The notes below the pieces were generated by a model. That model did no database searches, was not told the origin of the DNA, and worked only from the letters and a program-made list of their open reading frames with translations. From Sycon ciliatum (taxonomy: Eukaryota > Porifera > Calcarea > Leucosolenida > Sycettidae), in NCBI RefSeq assembly GCF_964019385.1, contig NC_088655.1:22392127-22456126 (forward strand): 64,000 nt of DNA. Direction: 5' to 3'. Numbering within the stretch: the stretch's first letter is position 1; each line of letters starts with the position of its first letter. This document shows, piece after piece, positions 19,001 through 28,677 of the stretch. A program made the translations under genes and the position numbers.

Positions 19001-21829
19001 AGGCATCAGGAAGTCATTGAGGCACTTGCCATGCGATTTCCCGGCTGCATCGAACACAAGTCTCAGCTTGCCCTTCGTCGGGTTGACCACGGCAAAGTGC
19101 GGCAGGTACCAAGTGTTAGGTGGTTCACATGCGGCCTCTGCTGCTGATAGGATGCGTGCATATCCCTTCACCAAGTAGCTCTCGATCTTTGCTGCATACT
19201 GGCAAGCGAGGTTCTGGTCCTTCATCAGACGGCGTTCCAGCTGCTGAAGACGTCTATCGGCCTGCTGTCGGCTCTCTGGCAATTGCGGGTTGTCGTCACG
19301 CCACAACAGTCCTGTTTGCCATCTGGTGCCATCGTGAGTCACGGTACCCAGCAACTGTAGCGCCCGCTCATCGTCCTTGCTTCTGGGTAGCGGCGCTGGC
19401 TTGACCCCGAAGTCATCTACTGAAAATGCTCTCTTGACCAGTTCATGCAGCTCGTCATCCGCTGACCACGACACGAAGGACACCTCAGAGTCCACTCTTC
19501 GGCACTGTCCGGTGTTGCCGTGCAGTACCCAGCCGAGCTTGGTGTTGGTGGCTACAGGTGCGTTCGGCGGACCTTCCAAGATCTCCCTTGGTGCCGTCAG
19601 GTGGTAGTGGTCCTGGCCAATGAGCAGCATAGGCGTTACCTCTGCAAGTGAAGGCAAGTCGATGTGCGCCAAATGCGACCACTGTCGGGCAAGTTTCTGC
19701 TGGTTGACAAACTGCTTCGGCAGACTGAGGTTCGCCACCGTCCGGACGTTCTGCAAGTCAAACTGCTCACCTCCGTCTCTAGGTGAGATGCACAGATTGA
19801 CACGGCATGAGTTGGCATGGTGCTGACTGTGATTCCCAGTCCAACTCAGATGCAGGGGATCTACCGGACCAGTAGCGCCCAGCTCCCTGGCAAGCTTCTC
19901 GTCCACAATGCTCACAGTGGATCCTTCATCCAGGAGCGCATGCGTCTTGACGCTGTGCCCGTTGGATACTGAGAGCGACACTGGTACAACACGCAGGGCA
20001 ACTCGAGTTCGCTGAGCGGTGTGAGAATTGACGCTCTCCTGCTGTCCAGTGTGGCCACCGCTGTTCCTGTCAGACGGGTGCACTAATTCATGGTGACGCT
20101 TTCCGCAGTCACCAACGGAGCAGCGATTCCGACTCTTGCAGTCGGTTACTCGGTGGCTGCGGCCGAAACAGAGAAAACACAGCTTCTTCTCCGCTACCCA
20201 TTCCCTACGCTTCTGCAGTGGCAGTGCTTTAAAACTGTCACAGCTGCGCAGCGGATGTTGGCTGCTGCAGTAATGGCAGGCGAAGGGTGCACGCTCTTGC
20301 TGTCTGGAGCTGCCGCTGTTGCTCAAAGTGGTGAGGGTGGTCTCACTTCGAGTTCTCTTGCTACTGCTGCTGCCGCCGCTGCTGCTGACACCGCCGCTGC
20401 TGCTGACACTCCCTGTCTTCAGCACAGTCACTCTGCCTGCTGCACTGGCCTTGCCGCACAGCCACACTGAAAAATCATCCAGCGACAGCTTCTCCGGATC
20501 GAAATTGGCGATCATCTCGCCCCAGTTCAGGCGCATGCCAGCCGGCAGTTTGGCAACAAGTTCCTGTCGCAGCTGAGGGTTGCGCAGGTGCCCAGTACTA
20601 TTCATTAGCTTCATGGTCTGCACCAGCCCACGCACAGCAGTTGAGAACTCTACGAGCTGCTCAAAGTCGTCGGCTCGCAAAGTGCGGAAACTCTGAGCAC
20701 GGGTGATGAGGTGGTGCACCACGTGCTCGGGACGGCCAAAACGCTCTTGCAGAGTGGCGAGAATCTCCGGAACATTGTCTGGGACAGCCAGCATAAACTG
20801 GACTGCATCTCTGGCCTTGCCCTTCAGCGCACGGTGCAGTCGGCTGAGGTTCTCTGCATGCGAAAACCCACAGTCCCGGGTTGTGGTGTCGAACATCTTC
20901 TTGAAGATGGGCCACTCTTCAGGCTGCCCGGCAAACTGTGGCAGATCCTTCCCAGCAGCTTGCCTGGCCATATAACCCTTCATATGGCGCTGTGCTGGGG
21001 TGTCTGAGGGCTTCTGCGTGCCTACCGCTGCCAGGATAGCTCCAGCGAGCTGCGCGATGTCAGACTGCGGCTGCTGCGTAGCATCTGACTGCGGCGCCTG
21101 CTGCTGACGTACTGCCGGACTGCGTACTGTGGCTGTTGACGTTGCTGGTGGCTGCGTGACATCTGACTGCGGCGCAACACCAGACTGCGGCGTAACATCA
21201 GACTGCGATGACTGCTGCTGACATACTGCCGGACTGCGTACTGTGGCTGTTGACGTTGCTGGAGGCTGGTTAGCTGTAGCTGCGTGGCCACCGCCAGCAG
21301 ACACTGCCACAGCTGCCTGGCGAGTTCCACCACGTACAGACTGTTGGGCTGGCTGGCCTCTTACACTGCTGCTACTACTAATGCTAGCACGCGTTGAGCG
21401 CCTTGATCCCGAGTACGCACTACTACTAGTACTGGAACTGTCATGCTGGCTGTCGATGGCTTCATGCTGCATCGCCAGCTCCATTTGCAGCAGTCTCCTC
21501 TGCGACTCTATCTGTTGCTGCTCCAATTCAGCCAGCCTCTTTGCAGCCTCGTACTCAGCTCGTAGGTGCGCACTCCGCGCACCGCGACTACGCGCACTGC
21601 GACTACTAGTAACGCTAATACTGTCCACACCAATGGACTTCAGACTGAGCACATCATGTACACTGGCACTGGGTGATGGTGGCAACGACAAATTCACCGC
21701 AGCGTCAAAGGCAAGCTGAGCGTCAGTCTGTGTCGACTCCAGCCATTCACCGAGCCGATCTGGCGCTCTCCCTCTGGTGGTTCTGGTGCTCTTGCGCGAC
21801 ATCTCAACAGCAACGATCGAAATGCACAA
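16094..21829 (-). CDS. BEL/Pao Gag-Pol polyprotein, intact
   Basis: One uninterrupted 1911-codon frame. From N to C: a Ser/Gln-rich region with short repeats (~130-260); a DUF1759-type Gag domain (~295-410); Cys/His knuckles (~518-585); a DUF1758-type aspartic protease with LLDEGS (~632); reverse transcriptase with a catalytic Asp in FGGDIREMF (~967) and YVDD (~1045); RNase H with FVDAS (~1225); integrase with an HH-CC zinc site, the D,D,E triad (GMDYFGP, WSDNGTN, MGGAWERL), and a terminal DUF5641-type domain. This is the standard BEL/Pao order, with no env-like frame. The natural start may be the Met at 21802 (MSRKST) rather than at 21829. All catalytic motifs I can check are intact. Confidence 0.97.
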   Translation of the reverse strand: MCISIVAVEMSRKSTRTTRGRAPDRLGEWLESTQTDAQLAFDAAVNLSLPPSPSASVHDVLSLKSIGVDSISVTSSRSARSRGARSAHLRAEYEAAKRLAELEQQQIESQRRLLQMELAMQHEAIDSQHDSSSTSSSAYSGSRRSTRASISSSSSVRGQPAQQSVRGGTRQAAVAVSAGGGHAATANQPPATSTATVRSPAVCQQQSSQSDVTPQSGVAPQSDVTQPPATSTATVRSPAVRQQQAPQSDATQQPQSDIAQLAGAILAAVGTQKPSDTPAQRHMKGYMARQAAGKDLPQFAGQPEEWPIFKKMFDTTTRDCGFSHAENLSRLHRALKGKARDAVQFMLAVPDNVPEILATLQERFGRPEHVVHHLITRAQSFRTLRADDFEQLVEFSTAVRGLVQTMKLMNSTGHLRNPQLRQELVAKLPAGMRLNWGEMIANFDPEKLSLDDFSVWLCGKASAAGRVTVLKTGSVSSSGGVSSSGGSSSSKRTRSETTLTTLSNSGSSRQQERAPFACHYCSSQHPLRSCDSFKALPLQKRREWVAEKKLCFLCFGRSHRVTDCKSRNRCSVGDCGKRHHELVHPSDRNSGGHTGQQESVNSHTAQRTRVALRVVPVSLSVSNGHSVKTHALLDEGSTVSIVDEKLARELGATGPVDPLHLSWTGNHSQHHANSCRVNLCISPRDGGEQFDLQNVRTVANLSLPKQFVNQQKLARQWSHLAHIDLPSLAEVTPMLLIGQDHYHLTAPREILEGPPNAPVATNTKLGWVLHGNTGQCRRVDSEVSFVSWSADDELHELVKRAFSVDDFGVKPAPLPRSKDDERALQLLGTVTHDGTRWQTGLLWRDDNPQLPESRQQADRRLQQLERRLMKDQNLACQYAAKIESYLVKGYARILSAAEAACEPPNTWYLPHFAVVNPTKGKLRLVFDAAGKSHGKCLNDFLMPGPDLLTPLTQVLLNFRRFQYGFGGDIREMFHQVSVRPEDRPAQRFLWRGLDRSRPPDVYEMQVMTFGAVSSPTTAQHVKNHSATVFGPDLPEAVTAITDRHYVDDYFDSAATECDAISRSAAVIEIHRRGGFEIRNWVSNSSQVLERIPTQLRSSEVVNLATGNASTEKALGLIWNPNSDCLSFAVGAKLSAQPDSVSATKRTVLRYVMSVFDPLGFLMAYTVTARILLQDVWRSGLGWDDELPHDMAERWSKWQAGLHEVASLQVPRCYHPALADAERLELHMFVDASEKAFAAVAYIRATSKSSAVHVSFVAAKARVAPLKPLSIPRLELQAAVLGTRLADTITKQLDLPISSTTFWSDSRTVLLWIKSEARLYKTFVAHRIGEIAETTDPSQWRWVPTKDNPADDATRGLASDELTLGSRWMTGPEYLQSPPEQWPLDVKPAVADSSPSIELKGEFVATAVSSECVRNAALPDSNRFSSWMRLVRATAWVLRFVKILKHRALRTSAPPPGELVPEELESAERLWWQQVQADCFPAEVRSIESGKPVDKDSRLSHLSLVLTDGVVRHHSRLVNSSDLSDMVKQPVVLDPSHPFTRLLIAWYHVASCHQGQERVCNELRQRYLILGLRRDVRSSWNTCQKCSNDRAQPAAPEMAPLPSTRLTPFVRAFTVVGMDYFGPMTVAVGRRHEKRYGVLFTCLSTRAVHLEVAHALTTDACIMAIRRMIGRRGRPRQIWSDNGTNLRGAERELRESLNDLDQDQLTTDLALLRIEWSFNPPSAPHMGGAWERLVRSVKSTLRVILHERAPKDEVLLTLMIEAESLVNSRPLTHVPVDPNDPESLTPNHFLLGTSSSVQPPGEFTERDLCCRKQWRLSQILADMFWRRWLKEYAPSLGTRKKWRGVGQEISVGDVVIIVDDQLPRGSWPRGLVTAVFPGRDGKVRVADVKTATGTFRRPVVKLCRLNVLSSAA

Positions 21830-21934
21830 TCAAATTTCAAAAATATACACTATACGATCATAACACAACGAGCTACGGAATACAGAAGGCTTTACTTCAG
21901 GGCTGTTCGATTGGCTCCGGATGCGCCTCCGCAG

Positions 21935-21952
21935 ATCCGGCTCGAAGGACCA
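21935..21952 (-). other. Primer-binding site, tRNA-Tyr
   Basis: The plus strand reads ATCCGGCTCGAAGGACCA, matching the 3' end of animal tRNA-Tyr plus CCA; the minus-strand RNA would anneal to that tRNA. It lies two bases inside the 5' LTR, the expected spacing. Confidence 0.85.
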
Positions 21953-21954
21953 AA

Positions 21955-22635
21955 TGTTCAGGGCAATACGGACAACCCAAGTCACGACCACACATCGAAA
22001 ACTACTGCTCGCTTGAAGACTGTATAAAAGTGTATTCACAAACAACAACAAAACTGAAAAACTCTGAAAAAGAAACCTAAACAAAAAAGCCACGAGGTCC
22101 GCTCAGCGCCTCGCGCACCAAGACCATCTACGAAAATGGAGGCATCGCAGTTCGCCTTCCAGGAAACAGCAACTATTGCAGCGAAGCGGTGAAAACTGCA
22201 AGAAAGCGAAAGCCATACATCACGGACACAACAGAAAAAGCCTGTACCAAAGAAAACGCATCGCTAGCCGCGCAGCATTGTACACACACATAGCGCACAG
22301 TTCACTGTACATTTGGCAAAAAAACATAAAAGAAAATCAAGACAGTTCAGAGCGCAAAAAACACATGTTCACGTCATGTTCAAGGAAATTCAAACGAAGA
22401 GAAAAGAGAGTAGAGAAGTTTAGAGAAGTACAAGAACGAAGAAATGGAGAAGAGAAACGTTCTTATGATGAAGAGTAGAGAGAAGAGCAGAGAGACAGAC
22501 TGAAAGAAGTTCTACAGAAGACGTGAGAGAGAAAAGGTGAGAGAATAGACAGAACGAAAATAGCAAAGACAAAGATCACAACAAATTCAAAACAATGTCG
22601 ATCTTGTTGACAAGTTCAACCATCAGGCAGGAACA
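21955..22635 (-). repeat. 5' LTR of BEL/Pao element
   Basis: Right copy on the plus strand, so the promoter-bearing LTR for the minus-strand transcript; 681 bp, 680 identical to the other LTR by eye. Confidence 0.97.
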
Positions 22636-22640
22636 ACCGT

Positions 22641-22993
22641 CCAGCAGGACCGGGAAAGAAGGGGACACGTAAGGGCCATGTCACCTGTCCGCGAGTGGCC
22701 CTTCGGGCATGATCTTCTTGAGAAGGTGCGGTTGAGGTGAAAAAAGACGAAAACAAGTGACTTGACAGAGAGTGCAGGCAACGGAATACAAACATGAGGA
22801 GCTTTCGCTGAAACAATTTCTCAATGGTGGACAGTGAGAGTCTCTCTCGTAGCGGCTGAGTCGCGATCGGGTTCTGCACTCGTAGGATTGCTCGAAGCCC
22901 GGACTTCGCCGATCTTTCGAGCCGAGTGAGACCAGCGGCAGACAGCGAGGGGAAGAAGGCGTTTGCGGCGTAGCACAGCTTGGCTTGTATCAT
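22641..22993 (-). pseudogene. LINE RT tail, proximal part (split by BEL insertion)
   Basis: The minus strand reads an RT thumb-like stretch: YAANAFFPSLSAAGLTRLER, SGLRAILRV, then LSTIEKLFQRKLLMFVFRCL and PLRVPFFPGPAGR, where the BEL element interrupts. The typical LINE tail continues at 15359 downwards. The upstream RT core is not preserved intact. Confidence 0.75.
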
Positions 22994-23202
22994 GGCAACA
23001 TACCATATCCGGCGGGCCGTGATGCTAAGTGCATCCCCGTGTCACCATAGACGAGTGCAGACAGCCAAGCCCATTGTCGAGTCGTGTCAGAGTGTGCCAG
23101 ACATCGAGATTGGCCAGACAAGCGTTGTTGCTGATAAAGGCCTCTTTTACGGGCAAACAGAATACAATTGACAGTGGCGTTGCGAATGATTCGAACACAA
23201 CA

Positions 23203-23404
23203 TAGGGTTTGGCGGATAATGCCGGCAGAAAAATTGGCAGAATTAAGTACATTTTCTGGTAATTTTATGCATGTTTGGTATGTGGATAAAGAAATGGAGC
23301 AGAATTCGAGGAATTGCCCGCCATAAGGTTTGTATGGTTCTGCCAATTTCACTGCTTTTCGAGCAGAATCTGCCACCTTTTCGAGCATTATCCGCCAAGG
23401 CCTA
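23203..23404. mobile_element. hAT-type MITE, family a, copy 1
   Basis: A 202-bp element ending in TAGGSYTTGGCGGATAATGC and its inverse, flanked by a perfect 8-bp duplication ACACAACA (23195-23202, 23405-23412). 8-bp TSDs define hAT. Nearly identical to copies at 24861-25063 (inverted) and 58814-59016. Confidence 0.92.
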
Positions 23405-23544
23405 ACACAACACCAAAAAATGAAAACAATTGTATGTGTGAAAAAACGCAAAAAAACGAGAAAAACAAAACAAAAAACAAAAAAACACCAAAACAAAACA
23501 GGAAAATACAAGGGCACTTTCCTACCACCATCGTCTCCAAAACC

Positions 23545-23955
23545 TCACAGCCGGCCCTCCGAGATTGCCAACTCTCGCAATGCATTCACAGGACGGTGAT
23601 ATGACGATCGGGCACCGCGGATGCACATGATCGCCGACCGCAACAATGCAAACGCCAGTCGACACCGGACATATGTCATTGTCTTGGCATACAACTTCGT
23701 GTCCCCACTCGAAATGAGGCCAGACAGGCGCTTGACAAATCTGGAGCACTCTGGCGCACAACAACCGGCCGTGGTGAAAACTAGTGGAGCAAATGTCCCA
23801 CGGTCCACATTGATGATGCGCTCAGCATACTGCAGCTTCTTCTTCCTCTCATGCTCCGCCAACAGTTTGTCGAGAGGTTTAATGGCATTTTTTCGGAGCA
23901 TCGGGATGAAAAACCCGGACATCCAGGAAAGCATTCTGTGGCCTGGTCTGGACAA
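23545..23955 (-). pseudogene. C-terminal fragment of a LINE related to the 36.7-kb element
   Basis: A 136-residue minus-strand frame includes HERKKKLQYAERIINVD, TFAPLVFTTAGCCAP, YVRCRLAFALLRSAIMCIRG. These align in order with the last ~110 residues of the LINE at 36843-40520 (HEKAKKRSYEQRLRDVEHASF ... IRCRLSVALIRASVMCVRG). Only the segment after the endonuclease-like motif is present. It is more diverged than the three copies at 26.7-40.5 kb, so it represents an older or separate lineage. Confidence 0.7.
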
Positions 23956-24107
23956 GCGTTGTTGCCCTACTCATGAGATATTGTCATGCTCTAGCCGTCA
24001 AGTCTGAGATCAGTTGTTTCTTTTGTTTCTTTTGTTTCTTTAGTTGGAAAACTGTGTGCATCCACGTTGTCTACATGTACTTGCCTGGTACATTCCATAC
24101 CAGCAAC

Positions 24108-24179
24108 GGGGGTTTAGCTCAGTGGTAGAGCGCTCGCTTTGCATGCGAGAGGCCATGGGTTCGAACCCCATATCCTCCA
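24108..24179 (+). tRNA. tRNA-Ala(UGC) copy 1
   Basis: 72 nt, anticodon loop TTTGCAT, stem CTCGC/GCGAG, T-arm GGTTCGAACCC, discriminator A. The acceptor has a G3-T70 wobble, the alanine identity element, and a T6-T67 mismatch shared by all seven copies. A T-rich Pol III stop follows. The upstream flank matches that of copy 5 (alpha unit type). Confidence 0.95.
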
Positions 24180-24339
24180 TTTTTTTCGCATCCCGTAATC
24201 AAGAAAAGAATTCGGGTACTGTACCCTTCTACAGATCCACCAGCACCTTCTTCTGCTTTCCCCCATTCCAAGATCCTGGGCATATATTTAATGGAAACCT
24301 TTTTTCATGATACAAACTCCCACTATTTCTTGGATGGAA

Positions 24340-24485
24340 TGGTGCCTGGATCGTGGCCCCGTGGTCGCCCCCGTCACAATTGGTTCACCAATATCAAAGA
24401 CGGCACCAATGAATCTTACAATTCTCTGTCTCTTGTTGCTGCTGATCGTGATAGGTATGGGCAGCTTGTTTATCAGTGTAGTTAG
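24340..24485 (+). pseudogene. LINE ORF2 extreme C-terminus fragment
   Basis: The plus strand reads WPRGRPRHNWFTNIKDGTN and LVAADRDRYGQLV, close to the RGRPRxxW...AxDRxxWR ending common to L2/RTE-type LINEs. The frame ends shortly after. No upstream RT sequence recognised. Confidence 0.6.
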
Positions 24486-24579
24486 GTTTATTTTTATTTT
24501 GTATTTACTATTATTTTCTTACAGTGCTGCCTTATGACACACATGACGCCCCTACGACCAGAATGGTTATGGGTTATAC

Positions 24580-24607
24580 ATAGTAGTAGTAGTAGTAGAA
24601 GTAGTAG
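24580..24607. repeat. (TAG)n microsatellite
   Basis: A short run of TAG triplets (AGTAGTAGTAG...), of the kind often found at the tail or edge of SINE/LINE copies. The following TTTTGATAGGG...TTACAGGGAACCCTAA segment recurs at 25275-25330 and, inverted, at 55650-55720, so it belongs to a dispersed repeat. Confidence 0.7.
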
Positions 24608-24860
24608 AATTTATTATTTTGATAGGGAAGGCCCTACAGACGTTGCCGTCTTGTTACAGGGAACCCTAAGTGCTCTTTACAGAGTAGGCCTTGACGGATT
24701 ATGCCAGCATAATATTTCGCATAATTCCTACCAAAATCGAATAGTCGCATAATTCGAGGCAAATTGCATACGAATCGCATAATTGGACAAATCCGCCTGT
24801 TCACATCAAATTCCATACAGTTGTACATGTTCTACAAGTACAAGTAGATCCACCAGAAAG

Positions 24861-25063
24861 TAGGCCTTGGCGGATAATGCTTGAAAAGGTGGCAGATTCT
24901 GCTTTTTTTGCACCGAAATTGGCAGAACCATACAAACCTTATGGCGGGCAATACCTCGAATTCTGCTCCATTTCTTTATCCACATACCAAACATGCATGA
25001 AACTTACCAGAAAAAGTACCGAATTCTGCCAATTTTTCTGCCGGCATTATCCGCCAAGCCCTA
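24861..25063. mobile_element. hAT-type MITE, family a, copy 2 (nested)
   Basis: A 203-bp copy in opposite orientation to copies 1 and 3, with a perfect 8-bp duplication CCAGAAAG (24853-24860, 25064-25071). It sits inside the family-b element, so it is younger. Confidence 0.92.
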
Positions 25064-25224
25064 CCAGAAAGTCGTAGTTTTACGACTCCCTTGATAACAT
25101 GTCCAGTCCACTACAATCTGTGACGGTCGTAGCTTTTTGATTGATTGATTTTTATTTCACGGATCCTCCAGAGGCAAATAGATGCCTATCGAAGGGAGTC
25201 TCCTGAGTAAGTATGCTGCATGTA

Positions 25225-25227
<3 letters not shown>

Positions 25228-25269
<42 letters not shown>

Positions 25270-25270
25270 C
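25228..25270. repeat. (ATT)n microsatellite with dispersed-repeat tail
   Basis: About 14 ATT triplets followed by TTTTTGATAGGGCAATCCTC...ACAGGGTACCCTAA, the third example of this dispersed repeat in the window. Confidence 0.85.
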
Positions 25271-25703
25271 AAATTTTTGATAGGGCAATCCTCACAGGCC
25301 TAAGGCCTTCTTACAGGGTACCCTAAAAAGGTCTCTTAATAAATCATCATGTTCGTTCCAGGAATCGAACCTGCATACATGTAGATACCTTGTGATACGT
25401 ACTCGGAGGTAGTACATGTACAAGTTACCAGATATTCAAACACGTTAACACATGTACATGTAGGTCGGACGGTGCGTGGACGCCGTTGAACTTTTGCTAC
25501 TACAGTAAAGCGCCCTCTTCAAACAATTCCCCTGTTCTTTTGCACAGAACCATCATTGTACATTAGCAGCATATGTGAGCATAATGCGGCATAACATGAT
25601 TACTTTTAGCATAAAAATAGCATAATTCTGCAATTTTTTGAGCAATGCGAAAAGCATAATTTCACGAAAATATTAGCATAATCCGTCAAGGCCTATTACA
25701 GAG

Positions 25704-26073
25704 CGAAACAAAAACGGATAGATGCTCAACCTGACGACACGAGACAGGCAGAGAATTCCACCTATCAGCGCCAAGGAAAGAAATGGATACATGTACATAC
25801 ATACAATAAGTAAGAACTGTGTAAGTATATCATAACCATAGCAACGAATAAGATGTTGCAGAACGCTTTCTTGTCACACTTGTCCATGGAAGCCTCTGAC
25901 TCAATAGCGATGTCGTTAACTCTTACTTTGTGAACACAATAATAGAAATGCTGACAGGTTCGCTTTTCTAAATAATATTCAGTAATGGACTATGGTACCA
26001 ATGTTTTCATGAACAGCTAGGCCACCACTCATGTTGTATTCTACTCATCTATAGTAGACTATACTCTTGTCCA
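25704..26073. other. Spacer before tRNA-Leu 2
   Basis: No gene. The last ~60 bases (CTCATGTTGTATT...ACTCATCTA) match the upstream flank of tRNA-Leu 6, supporting the beta unit type. Confidence 0.5.
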
Positions 26074-26195
26074 GTCAGGATGGCCGAGCGGTCTAAGGCG
26101 CCAGACTCAAGGTCTTGTGTACCTTCTGCAGTCAATGCAGATTGGAGCTTTCTGGTCCACGTATGTGGGCGTGGGTTCGAATCCCACTTCTGACA
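26074..26195 (+). tRNA. tRNA-Leu(CAA) copy 2, with intron
   Basis: Exon 1 (38 nt), 38-nt intron and exon 2 (46 nt) as in copy 1. Acceptor, D-arm and T-arm all pair; the only change is in the last intron base. Downstream flank (CTCCAATTTGTCTTCCAG) is shared with copy 3 and less strongly with copy 6. Confidence 0.95.
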
Positions 26196-26705
26196 GGATT
26201 TTTTAATTTTTTTCTCCAATTTGTCTTCCAGAATGTGTGGGAAATCTTTGAAAAACGCGTCGTGCCTCCAATAAACACGTCTTGGAACTTATTTTTTTAG
26301 TGCGATTCCCATATACATTTACAATGGCAGTTGCAAACTTGTTTGTGCAAGTACCGTATTGAACATTAGGGAGGTTCCGGAGTACGATTTTTCGTGCCAA
26401 AATCCGTGGAGGCTCTACGGATTTTTTATACGTTGTTTTCGAGCAGTGAAAAGTTCCGGGGTACGGAACTTATGTGTTTGCCGTCATTGCCTAGGTTACG
26501 ATCGCAAACACGTCACATTCCCGCGCTATGCCTTTTTATTTTGAAAATTTGTACCGAAATCAAAACTTCCCGCGAAAAATCGATGTTTCTCGTACCAAAT
26601 TTGTACGCGAAAAATCTTTCTGCACCCGATGACGCAAAATCTCCATACGAAGCATGGTTCGTATGAAAGCCAGTCCACACGGATTCTCGTGCCGAAAAAT
26701 CGTGC

Positions 26706-27024
26706 TTTCTGCAAGCAGTTTGTTGCAGCGAAGGTCACGGAATGGGTGAAGGAACTGCAAGTCCTCACCAGGTACGCCCAATCGCAACCACAAGCAGCGT
26801 ACACGGCGTTCACGCAAGGGCTGAAGGGCAAGTGGACATTCCTCGCTCGCACCATGCCAGAAGCGACGGAGAATTTCCAGCCACTGGAGGAGATTATCCA
26901 TGGTGAATTTATCCCGGCGCTCACAGGACACCCCGCTCCTGATCAGACCACCCGTACTCTCCTCGCTCTGCCTTGTCGCCTAGGGGGCATGGGTCTAATC
27001 AACCCGTGCGATCTCGCCAACCAG
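26706..27024 (+). pseudogene. LINE copy A, 5' piece (RT thumb region)
   Basis: Reads FVAAKVTEWVKEL ... FTQGLKGKWTFLARTM ... PALTGHPAPDQTTRTLLALP and CRLGGMGLINPCDLANQ, homologous to residues ~800-895 of the full LINE at 36843-40520. The copy is 5'-truncated, beginning in the RT, and is interrupted at 27024 by copy B. Its other half resumes at 29760 in the same frame. Confidence 0.85.
27011..27024. other. 14-bp target-site duplication of LINE copy B (left)
   Basis: ATCTCGCCAACCAG, repeated exactly at 29746-29759, flanking the 2721-bp copy B inserted into copy A. Confidence 0.93.
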
Positions 27025-27030
27025 CGCTAG

Positions 27031-28676
27031 GCACACAGGGCGCAGCGGGACCCAGCGGTGTGGATGCTGAGGCCTGGCGTCATATGTGCTCCAGTTTCAC
27101 GGACGCTTCGGATGGGTTGTGTGATGCGCTTGCTTCTTGTGCCAGGAGAGTGGCCACTGAGCATATTGATGCTGGTGCATTGATGGCATTCACTGCATGT
27201 CGCTTGCTGCCCTTGGACAAGCGGCCCGGTGTCAGACCAATTGGCATCGGCGAGGTTGTTCGCCGCATTGTGGGGAAAGCAATTGTGTCCATTGTTGGCC
27301 CTGCGGTTCAGCAGGTTGTTGGCTGCTCCCAGCTGTGTGCCGGTCAGGACTGCGGGGTGGAGGCGGGCATACATGCTATGCAGGAGGCGTTTGCTCGTGA
27401 AGAGACTGATGGAGTTCTGATGGCAGACGCAACAAATGCTTTCAATCGCCTGAATCGCAGCGTCTGCCTTCGGAATGTTCAACATCTTTGCCCGCCTCTG
27501 GCCACTGTTTTAATTAACACCTACAGCGCGCCTGCATGCCTATATGTCGACGGTGATCGCATCTTGTCGGAGGAGGGGACAACCCAGGGAGACCCTCTGG
27601 CAATGTACATGTATGCCATTGGCATGATGCCTCTCGTGAACAAAGCAGAACAAGCCGGGACTATCCAGTCTTGGTTTGCAGATGATTCCGCAGCGGCGAG
27701 TGTGTTGCGTAGTCTCCGTCATTGGTGGGACATCTTGGCAAGTGATGGCCCAGCTTATGGATATTTCCCAAATGCATCAAAATCGATTCTGGTGGTGAAG
27801 GAGCGTTGCTATCGTGAGGCACTTGAGCTGTTCAGCGACACCAGTGTCGTCGTTACGTGTAATGGAGCTCGGTACCTGGGGGCGGCCATCGGCTCAGCTG
27901 ATTTCAAGGAGAACTTTGTATCGACTAAGGTCCGGGAGTGGGCTGATGAGCTAACTCGGTTGGCTGATTTCGCTCGCTCGCAGCCCCAGGCAGCATATTA
28001 TGCATATGTCTCGGGCTTGAGAAGTCGCTGGGCTTTCCTATGCCGCGTTCAGTCTATTTCTCCGTCCCAGTTCCAGCCACTGGAGGACGTGATAACCACG
28101 AAGCTTATACCAGCAATGACGGGTCGGCCACCGCCTGGCACAGTGTTGAGGGAAGTACTAGCAATGCCCTGTCGTTTGGGTGGCCTGGGCCTGGTCAGCC
28201 CGATGACTTTGTGCGCCCAGTATGAGTCGTCTGTCGCCATCACAGCATCTCTCTCCCGGCGTATCGTGGATCGTGTTTCTGATATTGGGAATTCTCTGAT
28301 TGGCATCCAGCGGGAGAAGGCGAAGAGGAAGAAGGAAGTGCGACATGGCCAGGCGGAGTCGGCACGGCGTATCAGCAATGACGCGTCGGACGCCTTGCGA
28401 CACACCATTGTCCTCGCCCGTGAACCTGGCGCCTCGAGTTGGCTGACTTGCCGTCCATTGAAAAAGTATGGCTTTTCACTGAGCAAAGCTGAGTTCATGG
28501 ACGGCTTGTGCCTCCGTTATGGTTGGATGCCGCCGAGGTTACCAACTCATTGCTCTTGTGGACGGGACAATGGTATTGACCATGCCTTGTCATGTCCCCT
28601 TGGTGGGTTTACCATTATCCGCCATAATGAGATCCGGGATGTGACAGCCTCCCTCCTTCAAGAGACCTGTCACATT
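27031..28676 (+). pseudogene. LINE copy B: RT and zinc-knuckle coding part
   Basis: An open frame from GAAGPSGVDAEAWRHMC through RLLPLDKRPGVRPIGIGEVV, the motif-A region DATNAFNRLNR, GTTQGDPLAMYMYA, and FADDSAAAS (motif C, F-A-D-D), to the knuckle CSCGRDNGIDHALSC and RHNEIRDV. It ends when the inserted DNA element breaks the frame. Truncated at the 5' end, so it lacks the Cys-rich N-terminus. Upstream reading into copy A is accidental. Confidence 0.9.
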
Positions 28677-28677
28677 T

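Larger units (their letters stand above)
15365..22635 (-). mobile_element. Complete BEL/Pao LTR retrotransposon, 7271 bp
   Basis: Two 681-bp LTRs (15365-16045 and 21955-22635) start TGTTC and end GAACA and, compared by eye, differ at one position (G near 15666, A near 22256). The flanking 5-bp duplication ACCGT lies at 15360-15364 and 22636-22640. The internal part, read on the minus strand, holds a tRNA-Tyr primer site, one intact gag-pol frame and a polypurine tract. Near-identical LTRs and an open frame imply a very recent insertion, possibly still active. The target was a dead LINE fragment between tRNA-Leu 1 and tRNA-Ala 1. Confidence 0.97.
24685..25695. mobile_element. hAT-type element, family b, 1011 bp, with nested insertions
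   Basis: Ends TAGGCCTTGACGGATTATGC and its inverse, flanked by a perfect 8-bp duplication TTACAGAG (24677-24684, 25696-25703). Its TIR differs from family a at a few positions, so the families are related. It contains a family-a MITE and a dispersed repeat with (ATT)n. No transposase frame. Confidence 0.9.

Noticed and set aside
26973..27030. LINE copy B frame starting at an ATG before 27025
   Set aside because: The upstream part belongs to LINE copy A in another reading frame; fusion across the insertion point is accidental.
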